Assembly (NCBI GenBank): GCA_900469615.1
Contig: UBYA01000001.1
Coordinates: forward strand, 186,001 to 250,000
Direction of reading: 5' to 3'
DNA from: Hyphomicrobiales bacterium
GTDB taxonomy: Bacteria; Pseudomonadota; Alphaproteobacteria; Rhizobiales; Rhizobiaceae
Length of the DNA: 64,000 nt
Under the pieces are notes generated by a model that worked only from the letters and a program-made list of their open reading frames with translations, searched no databases and was not told the origin of the DNA. A program made the translations under genes and the position numbers. Of this stretch, positions 36,499-45,468 are shown in pieces; within the stretch, counting starts at the first letter, position 1; every line of letters begins with the position of its first letter.

Positions 36499-38940
36499 TT
36501 ACCAATGGGTCTTCAGGCTGACCATGAAGCTGCGCGGTTCGCCGTATATGCCGAAATACCGGGTCGGTATGCGGTCGAAGTAGGTCCGGTCGAAGATATT
36601 CTTGACCATGAGGCTCGCCTCGGCATGGTCGTTGATCTTGTAGCCGATCTGCGCATCGAAGACGGCATAGCCGCCCTGATGCCCAACGTCGATGCCGGTG
36701 CCGGCACCACGGTCCGAACTGCTGTAGGCGCGCATGCCAGCGCCGAGGCTCAAGCCGTCGAGCGAGCTGTCATCCTGAAAGGCGTATTTGCTCCAGAGCT
36801 TGAAAGTATGCCTTGGCTCTTCCGGATCGAGCACCAGACCCTGATAGTCGGGATCGGAAAGAAATTTTGTCTGCAGGTAGGTATAGCCCGCGGTCAGGTT
36901 AAGACCAGGCAGGACCTCGCCCGTCACCTCCGCCTCGATACCGCGGCTGCGCGCCTTTCCGGCAGAGATGGAATAGAGCGGGTTCGAGGGATCGCTCACG
37001 GCACGGTGATTGTCGTTGATGTTGAAGGCGGCCAATGTCGCCGTCAGACCGCCATCGAGGAAGACGCCCTTGACGCCGACTTCATATTGTTCGCCGACGC
37101 GTGGCTGCAGCCCGCCTCCTGTTACCGTCGTCTCCGTCTGCGGCTGGAAAATATCGGAGTAGCTGGCATAAACGGAATAATGGTCGGTCAGGTCGTAGAC
37201 GACGCCGGCATAGGGCGTGAATTTGCCGTTGACGCTGGGATCCGATGTCCAGTCGGTCGTGGTCGGCACCACCGAGCGATTTTCGTTGCTGTAGAAGCTG
37301 AACCGCCCGCCCAGCACGACGGTCAGCGGATCGAGCAGCTTCAGCCTCGTCTGACCATAAAATCCGGATTCGTTGGATCGGGACTGATCTCCGAAGGTGT
37401 AGGGAACATCCAGCTCCGGCACCGTCGAGGGCGCGGAGTAGATGTTGAAGAGGCCGGCGTCGACAAAGCCGCTCTCCGAGCGCGAGGTGCGATAGGCATA
37501 GTTCGCGCCGAGCAGCAGCTGGCTTTCATGCCCCAGAAAGTCGAAGGACCCGGAGATATTGGTGTCGATGCCGAACCACTGTTTATGAATCGGCCCGCCC
37601 TGCACGGCATAGGCTGCTTCGTTGGTGGCGGGATCGACTCCGTCGTACATGTAGGCATATGTGCTGTCGTTGCGCATGTCGCGATACATCAGCGTCGTGT
37701 TGGATACCCAGCCATTGTCGAACTCATGCTTGAGATTCGCGTAGAGTTCGCTGGTCTCGAAATCGTTATAGCTCCAATCGGCGCCAAAGAACGCCGATCT
37801 GGGCGAATTCAGGTATGAACCGTCGGTATAGCGCGATTGACCGTAGTCGAATGGTGAAAATCTCTGTTTTTGATAGGCCCCGGACAGGCTCAGGGTCGTC
37901 TTGTCCGTAAGGTCGAATTGCAGCGCGCCATAGGCCGTGCCGTGCCATTCGCCCGCATCGTCGTAGAAGAAGTCGCGATCCTGGCCGGTGACGATCAGGC
38001 GGCCGCGGGCGCTGCCGTCGCTGTTGAACGGCCCGGTCACGTCGATCGTCTGGCGCTTGAAGTTCCAGGATCCGATCTGCGTGTCGGTCGAGACCGCAAA
38101 ATGATCGAGCGGCATGCGGCGCACGAAGTTTGCCGCGCCCGCCGGGCTTCCCGAGCCCTGCAGCAATCCCGCGGGGCCGCGAAGAATCTCGACGCGATCA
38201 TAGATCGACATGTCGAACTGCGTCAGATACTGCACGCCGCCCGGCACGGGCATGCCGTCATATTGGGCATCGAGATTGTAGCCGCGCGTGTTGAAATAGG
38301 AGGTGCCGTCGCCGTAGGGCGTGGCCGTGACGCCGGTGGTCTGCCTCAGCGTATCCTCGACGGTGTTCAGGTTCTGATCGGCGATCCGCTGGCGGGTGAT
38401 GACGGAGACGGAATTCGGAATCTCCCGAACCGGAACCGGCATCTTGCCGGCGATGGTCACGGATTGAGTGTTATAAGAGCCGCTTCCTTCCGTCGTCGCG
38501 CCGTTGGACTGGCCCTGCACCAGGATCGGCGCCAGCACCGTCGCGCCGCCGGCGCCTGCGGCAGCCGCCGGCTGCCTGGGATCGGTGAGCACGATGGACT
38601 GATTGCCGGCGACCCGGTAGCCGATGCCCGTTCCGGCCAGCAATCTGTCGATCGCTTCCGGCGCCGACATCGTGCCGCTGAGCGCTGCGGACCGGCTCCC
38701 GGCCGGCAGGCTGAAGCCGTAGGCGATGCGCCAGCCGCTGATGGCCCCGACATCGGCGATAGCCGCGGCGAGCGGCTTTGCGGGAATGTTGAAACGATAG
38801 GCGGAGGCGGCAACGGCGGCTCGATCGGCCTTCGCATCCTGTTGCGCGGCCACGGGGATGGCTCCGGCAATCAACAATGCCGTCGTCGCCATCAGTCTGC
38901 CGATATCGCCTGCCCTGCGTCCACCTGCACGCCCTGCCAT
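36499..38940 (-). CDS. TonB-dependent siderophore receptor with STN signalling domain (iron locus 2)
   Basis: 813 residues. Signal peptide (LMATTALLIAGAIPVAAQQ), STN domain (FNIPAKPLAAAIADVGAISG), plug (VREIPNSVSVITRQRIADQN, DRVEILRGPAGLLQGSGSP) and a barrel ending FMVSLKTHW. Start ATG 38940 with AAGGAG 6-7 bases upstream. Family match is to the ferrichrome/FoxA-like siderophore receptors. The STN domain implies it signals through the FecR encoded upstream. It carries the conserved RGPAG plug motif but differs from the locus 1 receptor along its length, so the two systems probably take different siderophores. Confidence 0.93.
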   Translation of the reverse strand: MAGRAGGRRAGDIGRLMATTALLIAGAIPVAAQQDAKADRAAVAASAYRFNIPAKPLAAAIADVGAISGWRIAYGFSLPAGSRSAALSGTMSAPEAIDRLLAGTGIGYRVAGNQSIVLTDPRQPAAAAGAGGATVLAPILVQGQSNGATTEGSGSYNTQSVTIAGKMPVPVREIPNSVSVITRQRIADQNLNTVEDTLRQTTGVTATPYGDGTSYFNTRGYNLDAQYDGMPVPGGVQYLTQFDMSIYDRVEILRGPAGLLQGSGSPAGAANFVRRMPLDHFAVSTDTQIGSWNFKRQTIDVTGPFNSDGSARGRLIVTGQDRDFFYDDAGEWHGTAYGALQFDLTDKTTLSLSGAYQKQRFSPFDYGQSRYTDGSYLNSPRSAFFGADWSYNDFETSELYANLKHEFDNGWVSNTTLMYRDMRNDSTYAYMYDGVDPATNEAAYAVQGGPIHKQWFGIDTNISGSFDFLGHESQLLLGANYAYRTSRSESGFVDAGLFNIYSAPSTVPELDVPYTFGDQSRSNESGFYGQTRLKLLDPLTVVLGGRFSFYSNENRSVVPTTTDWTSDPSVNGKFTPYAGVVYDLTDHYSVYASYSDIFQPQTETTVTGGGLQPRVGEQYEVGVKGVFLDGGLTATLAAFNINDNHRAVSDPSNPLYSISAGKARSRGIEAEVTGEVLPGLNLTAGYTYLQTKFLSDPDYQGLVLDPEEPRHTFKLWSKYAFQDDSSLDGLSLGAGMRAYSSSDRGAGTGIDVGHQGGYAVFDAQIGYKINDHAEASLMVKNIFDRTYFDRIPTRYFGIYGEPRSFMVSLKTHW

Positions 38941-39065
38941 TATCTACTCCTTGATCTACCCTTGCCAATGCGGCCATCGAGCGGCCCCTCAATGGTAAAA
39001 CGGGCGGTGGAGCATATGCCGTGTCTGCCGAGCCAGGAAAAATGGTGTCGTCGGCTATTTTCGTC

Positions 39066-40019
39066 TCAGTAGAGAACGGTCAGGAGGGAAGGTACGTGCG
39101 TGACGGTGGCGTCGACCGCCTGCGCGATGGTATCCAGCGACGCATCGACGTCGGTCAGCGGGAAGGTGCCGGATATCCTGCGATCGGCCAGCCGGCCGCG
39201 AACCACGATAGGCCTGGGCGAATGCCGCTCCAGCGCGCGCACGACATCGGCTACCCTGGCTCCCTGCACGACCAGGCGCCCGCTCATCCAGGCAAGGGCA
39301 AGGCCCGTATCCGTGGCGGCAATCCTGCCGACGCGCCCGCCGGCAAGCGTGACCTGATTGCCTTCGCGCAAAATGACCGGCTCGCTATCGTTGCTGCCCA
39401 GAATCGCGACGGCCCCCTCCGAGACCACGACATCCGTTTCCGCGATCCCCATGTCGACATTGAATTTGGTGCCGATATCGCGCACTTCGTCGCCGCCTGC
39501 GGTCACGGTGAACGTGCCTGGCTCCCCATGGCGCACTTCGAAATAGGCCTCGCCGCGCAGCAGGCGAACGTGCCGCCGGCCATCGTTGAAATCCAGCCCG
39601 ACAGCCGTATCCGCGCCCAGGCGGGCAAGCGAGCCGTCGGGCAGTACGATATTCGAGACGATCTCCTGATGCGTGACGATATCGGCCTGCCAGTTCTGGA
39701 TGAGGGATGGATTGAGCCAGCAGACGCCCAGGAACACGGCAATCGCTGCGGCAGGCGGAACGAGCCAGCCCAGACGCGGGCGCAGACGCACGGCAAGCTT
39801 GCGGCGGAAAGGGGCCTTCGCCGCAAGACGCTGAGCCGGCGATTCCAACTGGGCATAGAGAACGCGCAGTTCATCGAACGCTCGCCGGTGACGGCGGTCG
39901 GCATTGAGCCAGTCGTCCAGCTTCCGGGCATCGTTCGCTCCGAAGGAGCCTCCCGTCCGCTTTGCCAGCCACAGAGCCGCCTGGTCGCGCTGCTCTTCGG
40001 TCGGTTCGTCGCTTGCCAT
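39066..40019 (-). CDS. fecR: FecR-family transmembrane signalling protein (iron locus 2)
   Basis: 317 residues. N-terminal DUF4880 (QRDQAALWLAKRTGGSFGAN, HRRAFDELRVLYAQLE), a membrane helix at about 92-110 (LVPPAAAIAVFLGVCWL), FecR domain (VSNIVLPDGSLARLGADTAV) and a C-terminal STN-like part (RVADVVRALERHSPRPIVV). It should connect the locus 2 receptor to its ECF sigma. ATG 40019 is preceded by AGAGGAGAA; the longer frame adds only ten residues. It lies between the sigma gene and the receptor. Confidence 0.9.
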   Translation of the reverse strand: MASDEPTEEQRDQAALWLAKRTGGSFGANDARKLDDWLNADRRHRRAFDELRVLYAQLESPAQRLAAKAPFRRKLAVRLRPRLGWLVPPAAAIAVFLGVCWLNPSLIQNWQADIVTHQEIVSNIVLPDGSLARLGADTAVGLDFNDGRRHVRLLRGEAYFEVRHGEPGTFTVTAGGDEVRDIGTKFNVDMGIAETDVVVSEGAVAILGSNDSEPVILREGNQVTLAGGRVGRIAATDTGLALAWMSGRLVVQGARVADVVRALERHSPRPIVVRGRLADRRISGTFPLTDVDASLDTIAQAVDATVTHVPSLLTVLY

Positions 40020-40130
40020 TTCTCCTCTTACAAAGCGCAGCCATAGCACGCCGAAACGCGCGCGCCATCTCTATAATGGAGAACGGGCGAGGGATGAAAT
40101 ACCGTGTCTCGCGACGACAGGATTTAAGCT

Positions 40131-40679
40131 CTATTCCCGAATGTGATCGGCAAGGCTCGCCTGGCAATGCCTCAAGGCCCGAGCGATATGCTTCTCGACG
40201 CTGTTGACGGAGATTCCCTGCAGGCGAGCGATTTCCTTGTTCGAAAGCCCGTCCACGCGGCGCATCAGGAAAATGCTCCGGCATCGCGGCGATAGTCCGG
40301 CCAACGCCTCGTCGAGCGCCGAAAGAGCGTCTCGCGCCTCAAGGCCAGCCTCCGCCGACGAAGCGGAAGCGACCATCTGTTCCGGCAGGACGCACGAGAT
40401 GATCTCGGCCCTTCTGTGCTCGCGCCGATGATGTTCGATGGCCGCATTCCTGGCTGCCGCATAGAGCACGTTGCGATCGTCCTCGGCGGTTGCCCTCGGC
40501 CCGGCTGCAAGAGCCCGCACGAAGACGTCCTGCACGATATCGGCCGCCGTCTCGCGATTGCGAACGCTTTTGCGCACCAGGGCTTCCAACCGCCGGTGAT
40601 GCTCGACAAAAAGCCGCCCGATCTTGCTGCCCCAGCTCGTCATCGCAAACCCGATATATCCCTCGCGATCTTCCAACAT
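40131..40679 (-). CDS. FecI-like ECF RNA polymerase sigma factor (iron locus 2)
   Basis: Up to 182 residues. Region 2: FVEHHRRLEALVRKSVRN, then AADIVQDVFVRAL (promoter -10 contact). Region 4: LSPRCRSIFLMRRVDGLSNK, followed by the helix-turn-helix EIARLQGISVNSVEKHIARAL. The start is ambiguous between ATG 40679 and ATG 40643, neither with a good ribosome binding site. First gene of the leftward sigma-FecR-receptor-binding protein-permease locus. A candidate TGA-N9-TCA operator lies about 160-210 bases upstream, depending on the start used. Confidence 0.9.
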   Translation of the reverse strand: MLEDREGYIGFAMTSWGSKIGRLFVEHHRRLEALVRKSVRNRETAADIVQDVFVRALAAGPRATAEDDRNVLYAAARNAAIEHHRREHRRAEIISCVLPEQMVASASSAEAGLEARDALSALDEALAGLSPRCRSIFLMRRVDGLSNKEIARLQGISVNSVEKHIARALRHCQASLADHIRE

Positions 40680-41289
40680 GCGTTCGCTCAGCCATTACAA
40701 AGACCGGGTTGCCTCCGCAATCGCTATAGATTGGACTCATTCTATGGAACCGGCGCAGCATGGCCTCCATGACCGGAAATGAAGCCGTAAGCCATTGTTT
40801 TTACTTTCGGCGGATTTCTCTATGGCTGGATAAAATATGAAACTAAAAATCATGTTTTGTTACATTCTGTTGCCGATTGGCAACGATTCGCCGTGTCAAT
40901 GGCCGATAGTCCGCTATTGGCCGGGTGCCTGACCGGAGGACGGCCCCGACGTCACGGAGCTCGTCGGGAAAACCCAGCCGACAGGAGCGGTCTTCATTAT
41001 TCCGCGGCTGGTCTCAGGTTGATGAAGCCACCCGACGGCCGCCGGAGTGACAGGCATTGTCGCGATTGGAAAATGGGGCAGGCAAGGTAGACCAAACTGT
41101 AAGTCTGCGATGCCGAGCCACCACCCGTTGCGGTTAAAGGGTCGGTGCCGGTCTTCTTCTCGTCTCTCACGAATTTTGTCGCAACGGAGGAACTTGTGAT
41201 CGCGGCAAGCGGCCTTCCGGGAGGAACAATCTGATGCCGCAGCCATTCCCATTTCAGCTCTTACGAGCGGAAAAGGAAAGGAGAATGCT
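40680..41289. other. Intergenic region upstream of iron locus 2 and the DUF1236 gene
   Basis: About 610 bases between the divergent sigma gene (leftward) and DUF1236 gene (rightward). The part at 40790-40875 is AT-rich and contains a TGA-N9-TCA element (40838-40852). No gene is supported in the rest. Confidence 0.5.
40838..40852 (-). promoter_or_regulatory. Candidate RirA (iron-responsive) operator
   Basis: TGAAACTAAAAATCA fits TGA-N9-TCA, the IRO motif known for the rhizobial iron repressor RirA, in an AT-rich stretch upstream of the locus 2 ECF sigma gene. A six-base match is expected about 16 times per 64 kb at random, so the support is positional: it is next to an iron-regulated sigma factor. 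Confidence 0.35.
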
Positions 41290-41688
41290 ATGAATACGAG
41301 AATTATCGTTTCAGCGGCGGCCGCCTTCGGCCTTCTCGCCGGATCAGCTTTCGCGCAGTCCTCGACGGTCACGGGGGCCGCCGGTGGTGCGGTGACCGGA
41401 GCGGTCGTCGGTGGCCCGGTAGGGGCCGCTGTCGGCGGCGTAGCGGGCGCCATTGTCGGCAGCGCGATCGATCCGCCGCCGGAGAAGGTGGTCACTTACG
41501 TACAGGAGCAGCCGATGCCCCCGTCCGAAGCCGTCGTGCAGGATAGGATTGTCGTCGGCCAGCCGCTTCCCGAGGCCGTCGTGGTTACGCCGGTGCCTGA
41601 TAATCCGACCTACGCCTATGCCGTCGTGAACCACGAGCGCGTCATCATTCAGCCGAAGACACGCAAGGTCGTGAAAATCATCGAATGA
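41290..41688 (+). CDS. DUF1236 exported protein with glycine-zipper segment
   Basis: 132 residues. Signal peptide (MNTRIIVSAAAAFGLLAG to AFAQ), then a Gly-zipper hydrophobic stretch (AAGGAVTGAVVGGPVGAAVG, about residues 31-50), a linker and a C-terminal DUF1236 (PDNPTYAYAVVNHERVIIQP, then RKVVKIIE). ATG 41290 is preceded by AGGAGAATGCT. DUF1236 proteins are abundant in Rhizobiales and of unknown function; the Gly-zipper suggests membrane or envelope association. Monocistronic, between iron locus 2 and a LysR-regulated cluster. Confidence 0.9.
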   Translation: MNTRIIVSAAAAFGLLAGSAFAQSSTVTGAAGGAVTGAVVGGPVGAAVGGVAGAIVGSAIDPPPEKVVTYVQEQPMPPSEAVVQDRIVVGQPLPEAVVVTPVPDNPTYAYAVVNHERVIIQPKTRKVVKIIE

Positions 41689-41975
41689 TGCAATCGGAGG
41701 GGTCTCCTGCAGAGGCCCCTTCTTCCCCGCCCGTTATCATCGAATATGCTCCGGGCTTGCCGAAACGCCTTTGTGATTTGCACGCCGTTCCAAGGCGTAT
41801 GCGTGCAGCCTGGCGTGCCCTTTATCACATAGCCCGTATATCTCGCTGTCTCGTCAGCATGATAACGCATCGCATTGGACGGCAGACAGGCCTGCCGGCC
41901 ATACGGTATGAACAGCTATGTAGCCGATATCCCTGTTACCGTCCGGATGAGGTCGAGGAATTCTGAACCGCCATT

Positions 41976-42833
41976 TTATGTGCGTACCGCATCGAGAACG
42001 GCCTGGATCAGTCGGTTGGATCGCACATTCCGCGGTCGCAGCAAGCCGATTTCACGGATGGGGGCGTTCTTGAGAGGCAGCCGGGCAATCCGCAGATTGT
42101 CGAAAAGCGAGGAATGCCAGTCGGGCATCAGCGATACGCCCAGCCCCGCTTCCACCATGACGGCGATCGCTTCCAGCGAGTCCAGCTCGAGCCATTCGCG
42201 CGGCAGGATGCGGAGCGACTGGAGATAGGTGTCCGCCAGCCGTCCGCCCCAGTTGCTTCTGTCATAGCGGATGAACGGCTGCTCGCGAAGCAATTGCTCG
42301 GCCGGCGTTTCGGCGAGTTCCGGCGGCGCCAGCAAAACGAACGGCTCCGAGCGGATCAGATCCCATTGCAATGTCTTCGGTATGGCGAAGGGCGGCTTGA
42401 CGAGGATTGCGGCATCGATCTTCTCTTCGAGAAGGCCGTTGTAGAGTTCCGCCGACGTGCCCGGCAGCAGGAAGATGTCTGCGCCCGGAATGGTGTCGAA
42501 GACCCGGCGCAGGCCGACGGGGAGCAGCCCCGTCAATGCCGTCGAGATGGCCCCGAGGCGCAGCTCGCCGAATGCCTGGTCGTCATGCGCCAGACTTTTC
42601 AGCTCCCTGACCTCCGAAAGGACCCGCCTGCTTTTCTCCACAATGGCCAGCCCGGCCTCGGTGGGCCTCACCCGCCTTCCGGATCGGGCGAGAAGAGGCA
42701 GGCCGATTTCATCCTCCAGTGCCTGAATGCGCTGCGCGATGCCGGCCGGCGTCACGCCCAGTCGTCGCGACGCCTCCGCCAGCGAGCCATGCTGGACGAC
42801 GATGAGAAAAGTTTCGAGAAAGCGCGTCTCCAT
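41976..42833 (-). CDS. LysR-family regulator of the SDR/RraA/DapA-like cluster
   Basis: 285 residues. Helix-turn-helix (TFLIVVQHGSLAEASRRLG, TPAGIAQRIQALEDEIGLPL) and a substrate-binding domain. Divergent from the SDR gene, with 91 bases between. Preferred start ATG 42833 (METRFLETF) has AGGA about 10 bases upstream. By position it is the likely regulator of the rightward three-gene cluster; the inducer is unknown. Confidence 0.88.
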   Translation of the reverse strand: METRFLETFLIVVQHGSLAEASRRLGVTPAGIAQRIQALEDEIGLPLLARSGRRVRPTEAGLAIVEKSRRVLSEVRELKSLAHDDQAFGELRLGAISTALTGLLPVGLRRVFDTIPGADIFLLPGTSAELYNGLLEEKIDAAILVKPPFAIPKTLQWDLIRSEPFVLLAPPELAETPAEQLLREQPFIRYDRSNWGGRLADTYLQSLRILPREWLELDSLEAIAVMVEAGLGVSLMPDWHSSLFDNLRIARLPLKNAPIREIGLLRPRNVRSNRLIQAVLDAVRT

Positions 42834-42924
42834 AATTATGTTTCCTATCGTCTGAAAGAACAAAAAGGAAGGTTTTCTTCTGTTTGCGACCGGTCATAGT
42901 AGGCTGGAACCATTGGAGGAAGAG

Positions 42925-43710
42925 TTGGATCTTCAGTTGAGCAACAAGACGGCACTTGTCTTCGGAGCCGGCGGCGGCCTTGGCGGTGCAATCGCGAAAT
43001 CGCTGGCGGGCGAGGGCGTTTCCGTCGTCGTCGCGGACATAAACGAGGAGAGCGCGAAAGTGACTGCGGATGCCATCGCGGCTGCGGGCGGCAAGGCGCT
43101 TGCGCTGGCATGGGATATTGCCGACCTGTCGCTGATCGGCGCGAGGCTTGCCGACATCGGAAGGGCGTTCGGACCGGTCGACATTCTGGTCAACAATACC
43201 GGCGGACCGCCGCCGACGCCGGCTGCGGGACAATCGCCGGAAGACTGGTCGAAATATTTCGACTTGATGGTCAGATCCGTCATCGCCGTCACGGATGCCG
43301 TTCTGCCGTCCATGCGCGAGCGCAAGTGGGGCCGCATCATCACGTCGACCTCGTCGGGCGTCGTCGCGCCGATCGCCAACCTCGGAATATCCAACAGCCT
43401 GCGCCTCGCGCTGGTGGGCTGGTCGAAGACCCTGGCCCGCGAGGTCGGCCGCGACGGCATTACGGCAAACGTCGTTCTGCCGGGCCGTATCGCGACGCGG
43501 CGCATCGTCTTTCTCGACGAGCAGAAGGCGAAGCGCGAGAACAGGCCGGTGGCGGATGTCACCGCTGAGAGCACCGGCTCCATCCCGGTCGGGCGCTATG
43601 GCGATCCGAAGGAGTATGGCGACACGGTCGCTTTTCTCGCCAGCCCGCGCGCATCCTATATCACCGGTTCCATCATCCGCATCGATGGCGGCCTGATCGG
43701 CAGCATCTGA
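42925..43710 (+). CDS. SDR-family protein lacking the canonical Tyr/Lys catalytic pair
   Basis: 261 residues from TTG 42925, which has GGAGG 5 bases upstream (an alternative TTG at 42913 is less well placed). Cofactor loop VFGAGGGLGGAIA, NNTGG and STSSGVVAPI are typical SDR elements. The usual Y-x3-K site, aligned from the following WSKTLAREV helix, reads NLGISNSLRLALVGWSKTL: Ser replaces Tyr and Arg replaces Lys. Known SDR subgroups carry this kind of LSN-x-LR motif, and their chemistry is less certain. It leads an operon with RraA- and DapA-like genes. Confidence 0.85.
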   Translation: MDLQLSNKTALVFGAGGGLGGAIAKSLAGEGVSVVVADINEESAKVTADAIAAAGGKALALAWDIADLSLIGARLADIGRAFGPVDILVNNTGGPPPTPAAGQSPEDWSKYFDLMVRSVIAVTDAVLPSMRERKWGRIITSTSSGVVAPIANLGISNSLRLALVGWSKTLAREVGRDGITANVVLPGRIATRRIVFLDEQKAKRENRPVADVTAESTGSIPVGRYGDPKEYGDTVAFLASPRASYITGSIIRIDGGLIGSI

Positions 43711-43727
43711 AAGAAAGCGAGGTCTTC

Positions 43728-44435
43728 ATGTCACTCGATCCCCGCACGGTTGAAATACTGCAGGGCATTTCAACGGCGACACTGACGACGGTTCTCTTGA
43801 AGAAAGGGCTGCGCAACGTCTGGATGCGCGGCACAAAGCCGTTGAAGCCAGGGCAGGGGCGTGTCGTCGGCAAGGCCTTCACCTTGCGGTTCATTCCTGC
43901 CCGCGAAGATCTTGCCACGCCCGCCAGCTGGGCTTCGCCGATCTCGACCCGCGCCGCCATCGAAGCAATGCCCGAGGGCTGCATCGCGGTGGCGGATGCG
44001 ATGGGGACCGTCGACGCCGGTATCTTCGGCGATATCCTCTGCGCCAGAATGGCAAAGCGCAATGTCGCCGCTCTCGTGACCGACGGTGTGATGCGCGATG
44101 CCGAGGGCGTTCTCGCAAGTGGCATGAAGGTGTGGTGCAACGGCGTGGCGGCGCCGCCTTCGGTCGCCGGCCTGACGTTCGTCGGCTGGCAGGAGCCGAT
44201 CAATTGCGGCGGCGTCGCCGTTTTCCCGGATGAAATCGTCGTGGTCGACGAAGATGGGGCGGTCCTCATTCCGGCTGCCTTTCTTGAACACGTCCTCGCC
44301 GAGGCTCCGGAACAGGAGCGCATGGAAGCGTGGATCATGCGTGAGGTCGATCGAGGCGTGCCGCTTCCGGGGCTTTATCCGATGAATGCAGAAACGAAGG
44401 CCAGATATCAGGCCTGGAAGGACAGCCAGCAATGA
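43728..44435 (+). CDS. RraA-family protein, HMG/CHA-type aldolase-like
   Basis: 235 residues. The family active-site motif GD-x20-RD is visible (GDILCARMAKRNVAALVTDG, then VMRD), as in class II pyruvate aldolases for 4-hydroxy-4-methyl-2-oxoglutarate or 4-carboxy-4-hydroxy-2-oxoadipate. It is annotated in relatives as ribonuclease activity regulator RraA, but genuine RNase E regulation lacks support here: the context is catabolic (SDR upstream, DapA-like downstream). ATG 43728 lies 17 bases after the SDR stop, and the following gene overlaps by 4 bases (ATGA). Confidence 0.87.
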   Translation: MSLDPRTVEILQGISTATLTTVLLKKGLRNVWMRGTKPLKPGQGRVVGKAFTLRFIPAREDLATPASWASPISTRAAIEAMPEGCIAVADAMGTVDAGIFGDILCARMAKRNVAALVTDGVMRDAEGVLASGMKVWCNGVAAPPSVAGLTFVGWQEPINCGGVAVFPDEIVVVDEDGAVLIPAAFLEHVLAEAPEQERMEAWIMREVDRGVPLPGLYPMNAETKARYQAWKDSQQ

Positions 44436-45358
44436 CGTTCAGCACCGAATCCAAAGGCGTCTATGCGATCGCGACAACGCCGTTCTTCGAGGACGGCTCG
44501 ATCGACTTCAATTCCATCGACAGGCTGACGGACTTTTACGAGGAAAGCGGCTGCACCGGCGTTACCATCCTGGGCATCATGGGAGAGGCACCGAAGATGG
44601 AACCGGAAGAGAGCCGGGCCATCGTCAAGCGGGTCGTCTCTCGCTCCAGGATTCCCGTCATCGTCGGCGTCTCTGCGCCGGGTTTTGCGGGGATGCGCTC
44701 TCTGGCGCGGGACTCGATGGACATGGGTGCGGCAGGCGTCATGATCGCGCCGCCGCCCGCGCTGCGGACGGACGACCAGATCGTCAATTATTTCGGCGGC
44801 GCCGTCGAGGCCGTCGGCGAGGCCGTGCCGTGGGTGCTCCAGGACTATCCTCTCACCTTGACGGTGGTCATGGCGCCTGGCGTGATCGCGAGGATCATGA
44901 CCAACCACAAATCATGCCGGATGCTGAAGCACGAAGACTGGCCGGGTCTGGAGAAGATTTCGGCCCTGCGGGCAATGCAGAAAGCCGGCACGCTGCGCAA
45001 CTTCTCGATCCTGTGCGGCAATGGCGGTCTCTTTCTCGATTTCGAGCCGGAGCGCGGCGCCGATGGGGCCATGACGGGCTATGGCTTCCCGGACATGCTC
45101 ACCGAATTGATGGCATTGTCCGCCGCCGGCAAAAGGGACGAGGCGCACGACCTGTTCGATGCCCATTTGCCGCTGATCCGCTACGAGCAGCAGCTCGGAA
45201 TCGGTCTTGCCGTCCGCAAGCATGTGCTCAAGCGGCGCGGCGTGATCGCCACTGACGCCCAGCGTAAGCCGGCGCAGATGCTCACGCCCACGGCGAGAGC
45301 CGAAGTCGACTATCTGCTGGCCCGCGTCGGCAGGCGCGACGAGCGCGCGGCGCTTTAA
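44432..45358 (+). CDS. Dihydrodipicolinate synthase (DapA)-family aldolase or lyase
   Basis: 308 residues of a TIM barrel in the DapA/NAL superfamily. The usual GTTGE loop reads LGIMGEAPKM; a Tyr in LQDYPLTLT (about 134) and a Lys in RMLKHEDWPGLEKI (about 165) match the catalytic Tyr and Schiff-base Lys positions. The changed GTTGE loop argues against lysine biosynthesis and for a catabolic aldolase or dehydratase acting on a keto acid. It overlaps the RraA-like gene by 4 bases, and is the last gene of the cluster. Confidence 0.88.
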   Translation: MTFSTESKGVYAIATTPFFEDGSIDFNSIDRLTDFYEESGCTGVTILGIMGEAPKMEPEESRAIVKRVVSRSRIPVIVGVSAPGFAGMRSLARDSMDMGAAGVMIAPPPALRTDDQIVNYFGGAVEAVGEAVPWVLQDYPLTLTVVMAPGVIARIMTNHKSCRMLKHEDWPGLEKISALRAMQKAGTLRNFSILCGNGGLFLDFEPERGADGAMTGYGFPDMLTELMALSAAGKRDEAHDLFDAHLPLIRYEQQLGIGLAVRKHVLKRRGVIATDAQRKPAQMLTPTARAEVDYLLARVGRRDERAAL

Positions 45359-45468
45359 CCGAAGGAAGGCCGGCAAGGAGAGCATGCATTCCGCCGCGAA
45401 CGGTCACGCGAACTTATGAAATGCGAGACCGTTCCAGCCGCATCAAGCGGCCGGTCCGGCAGCTGGCG

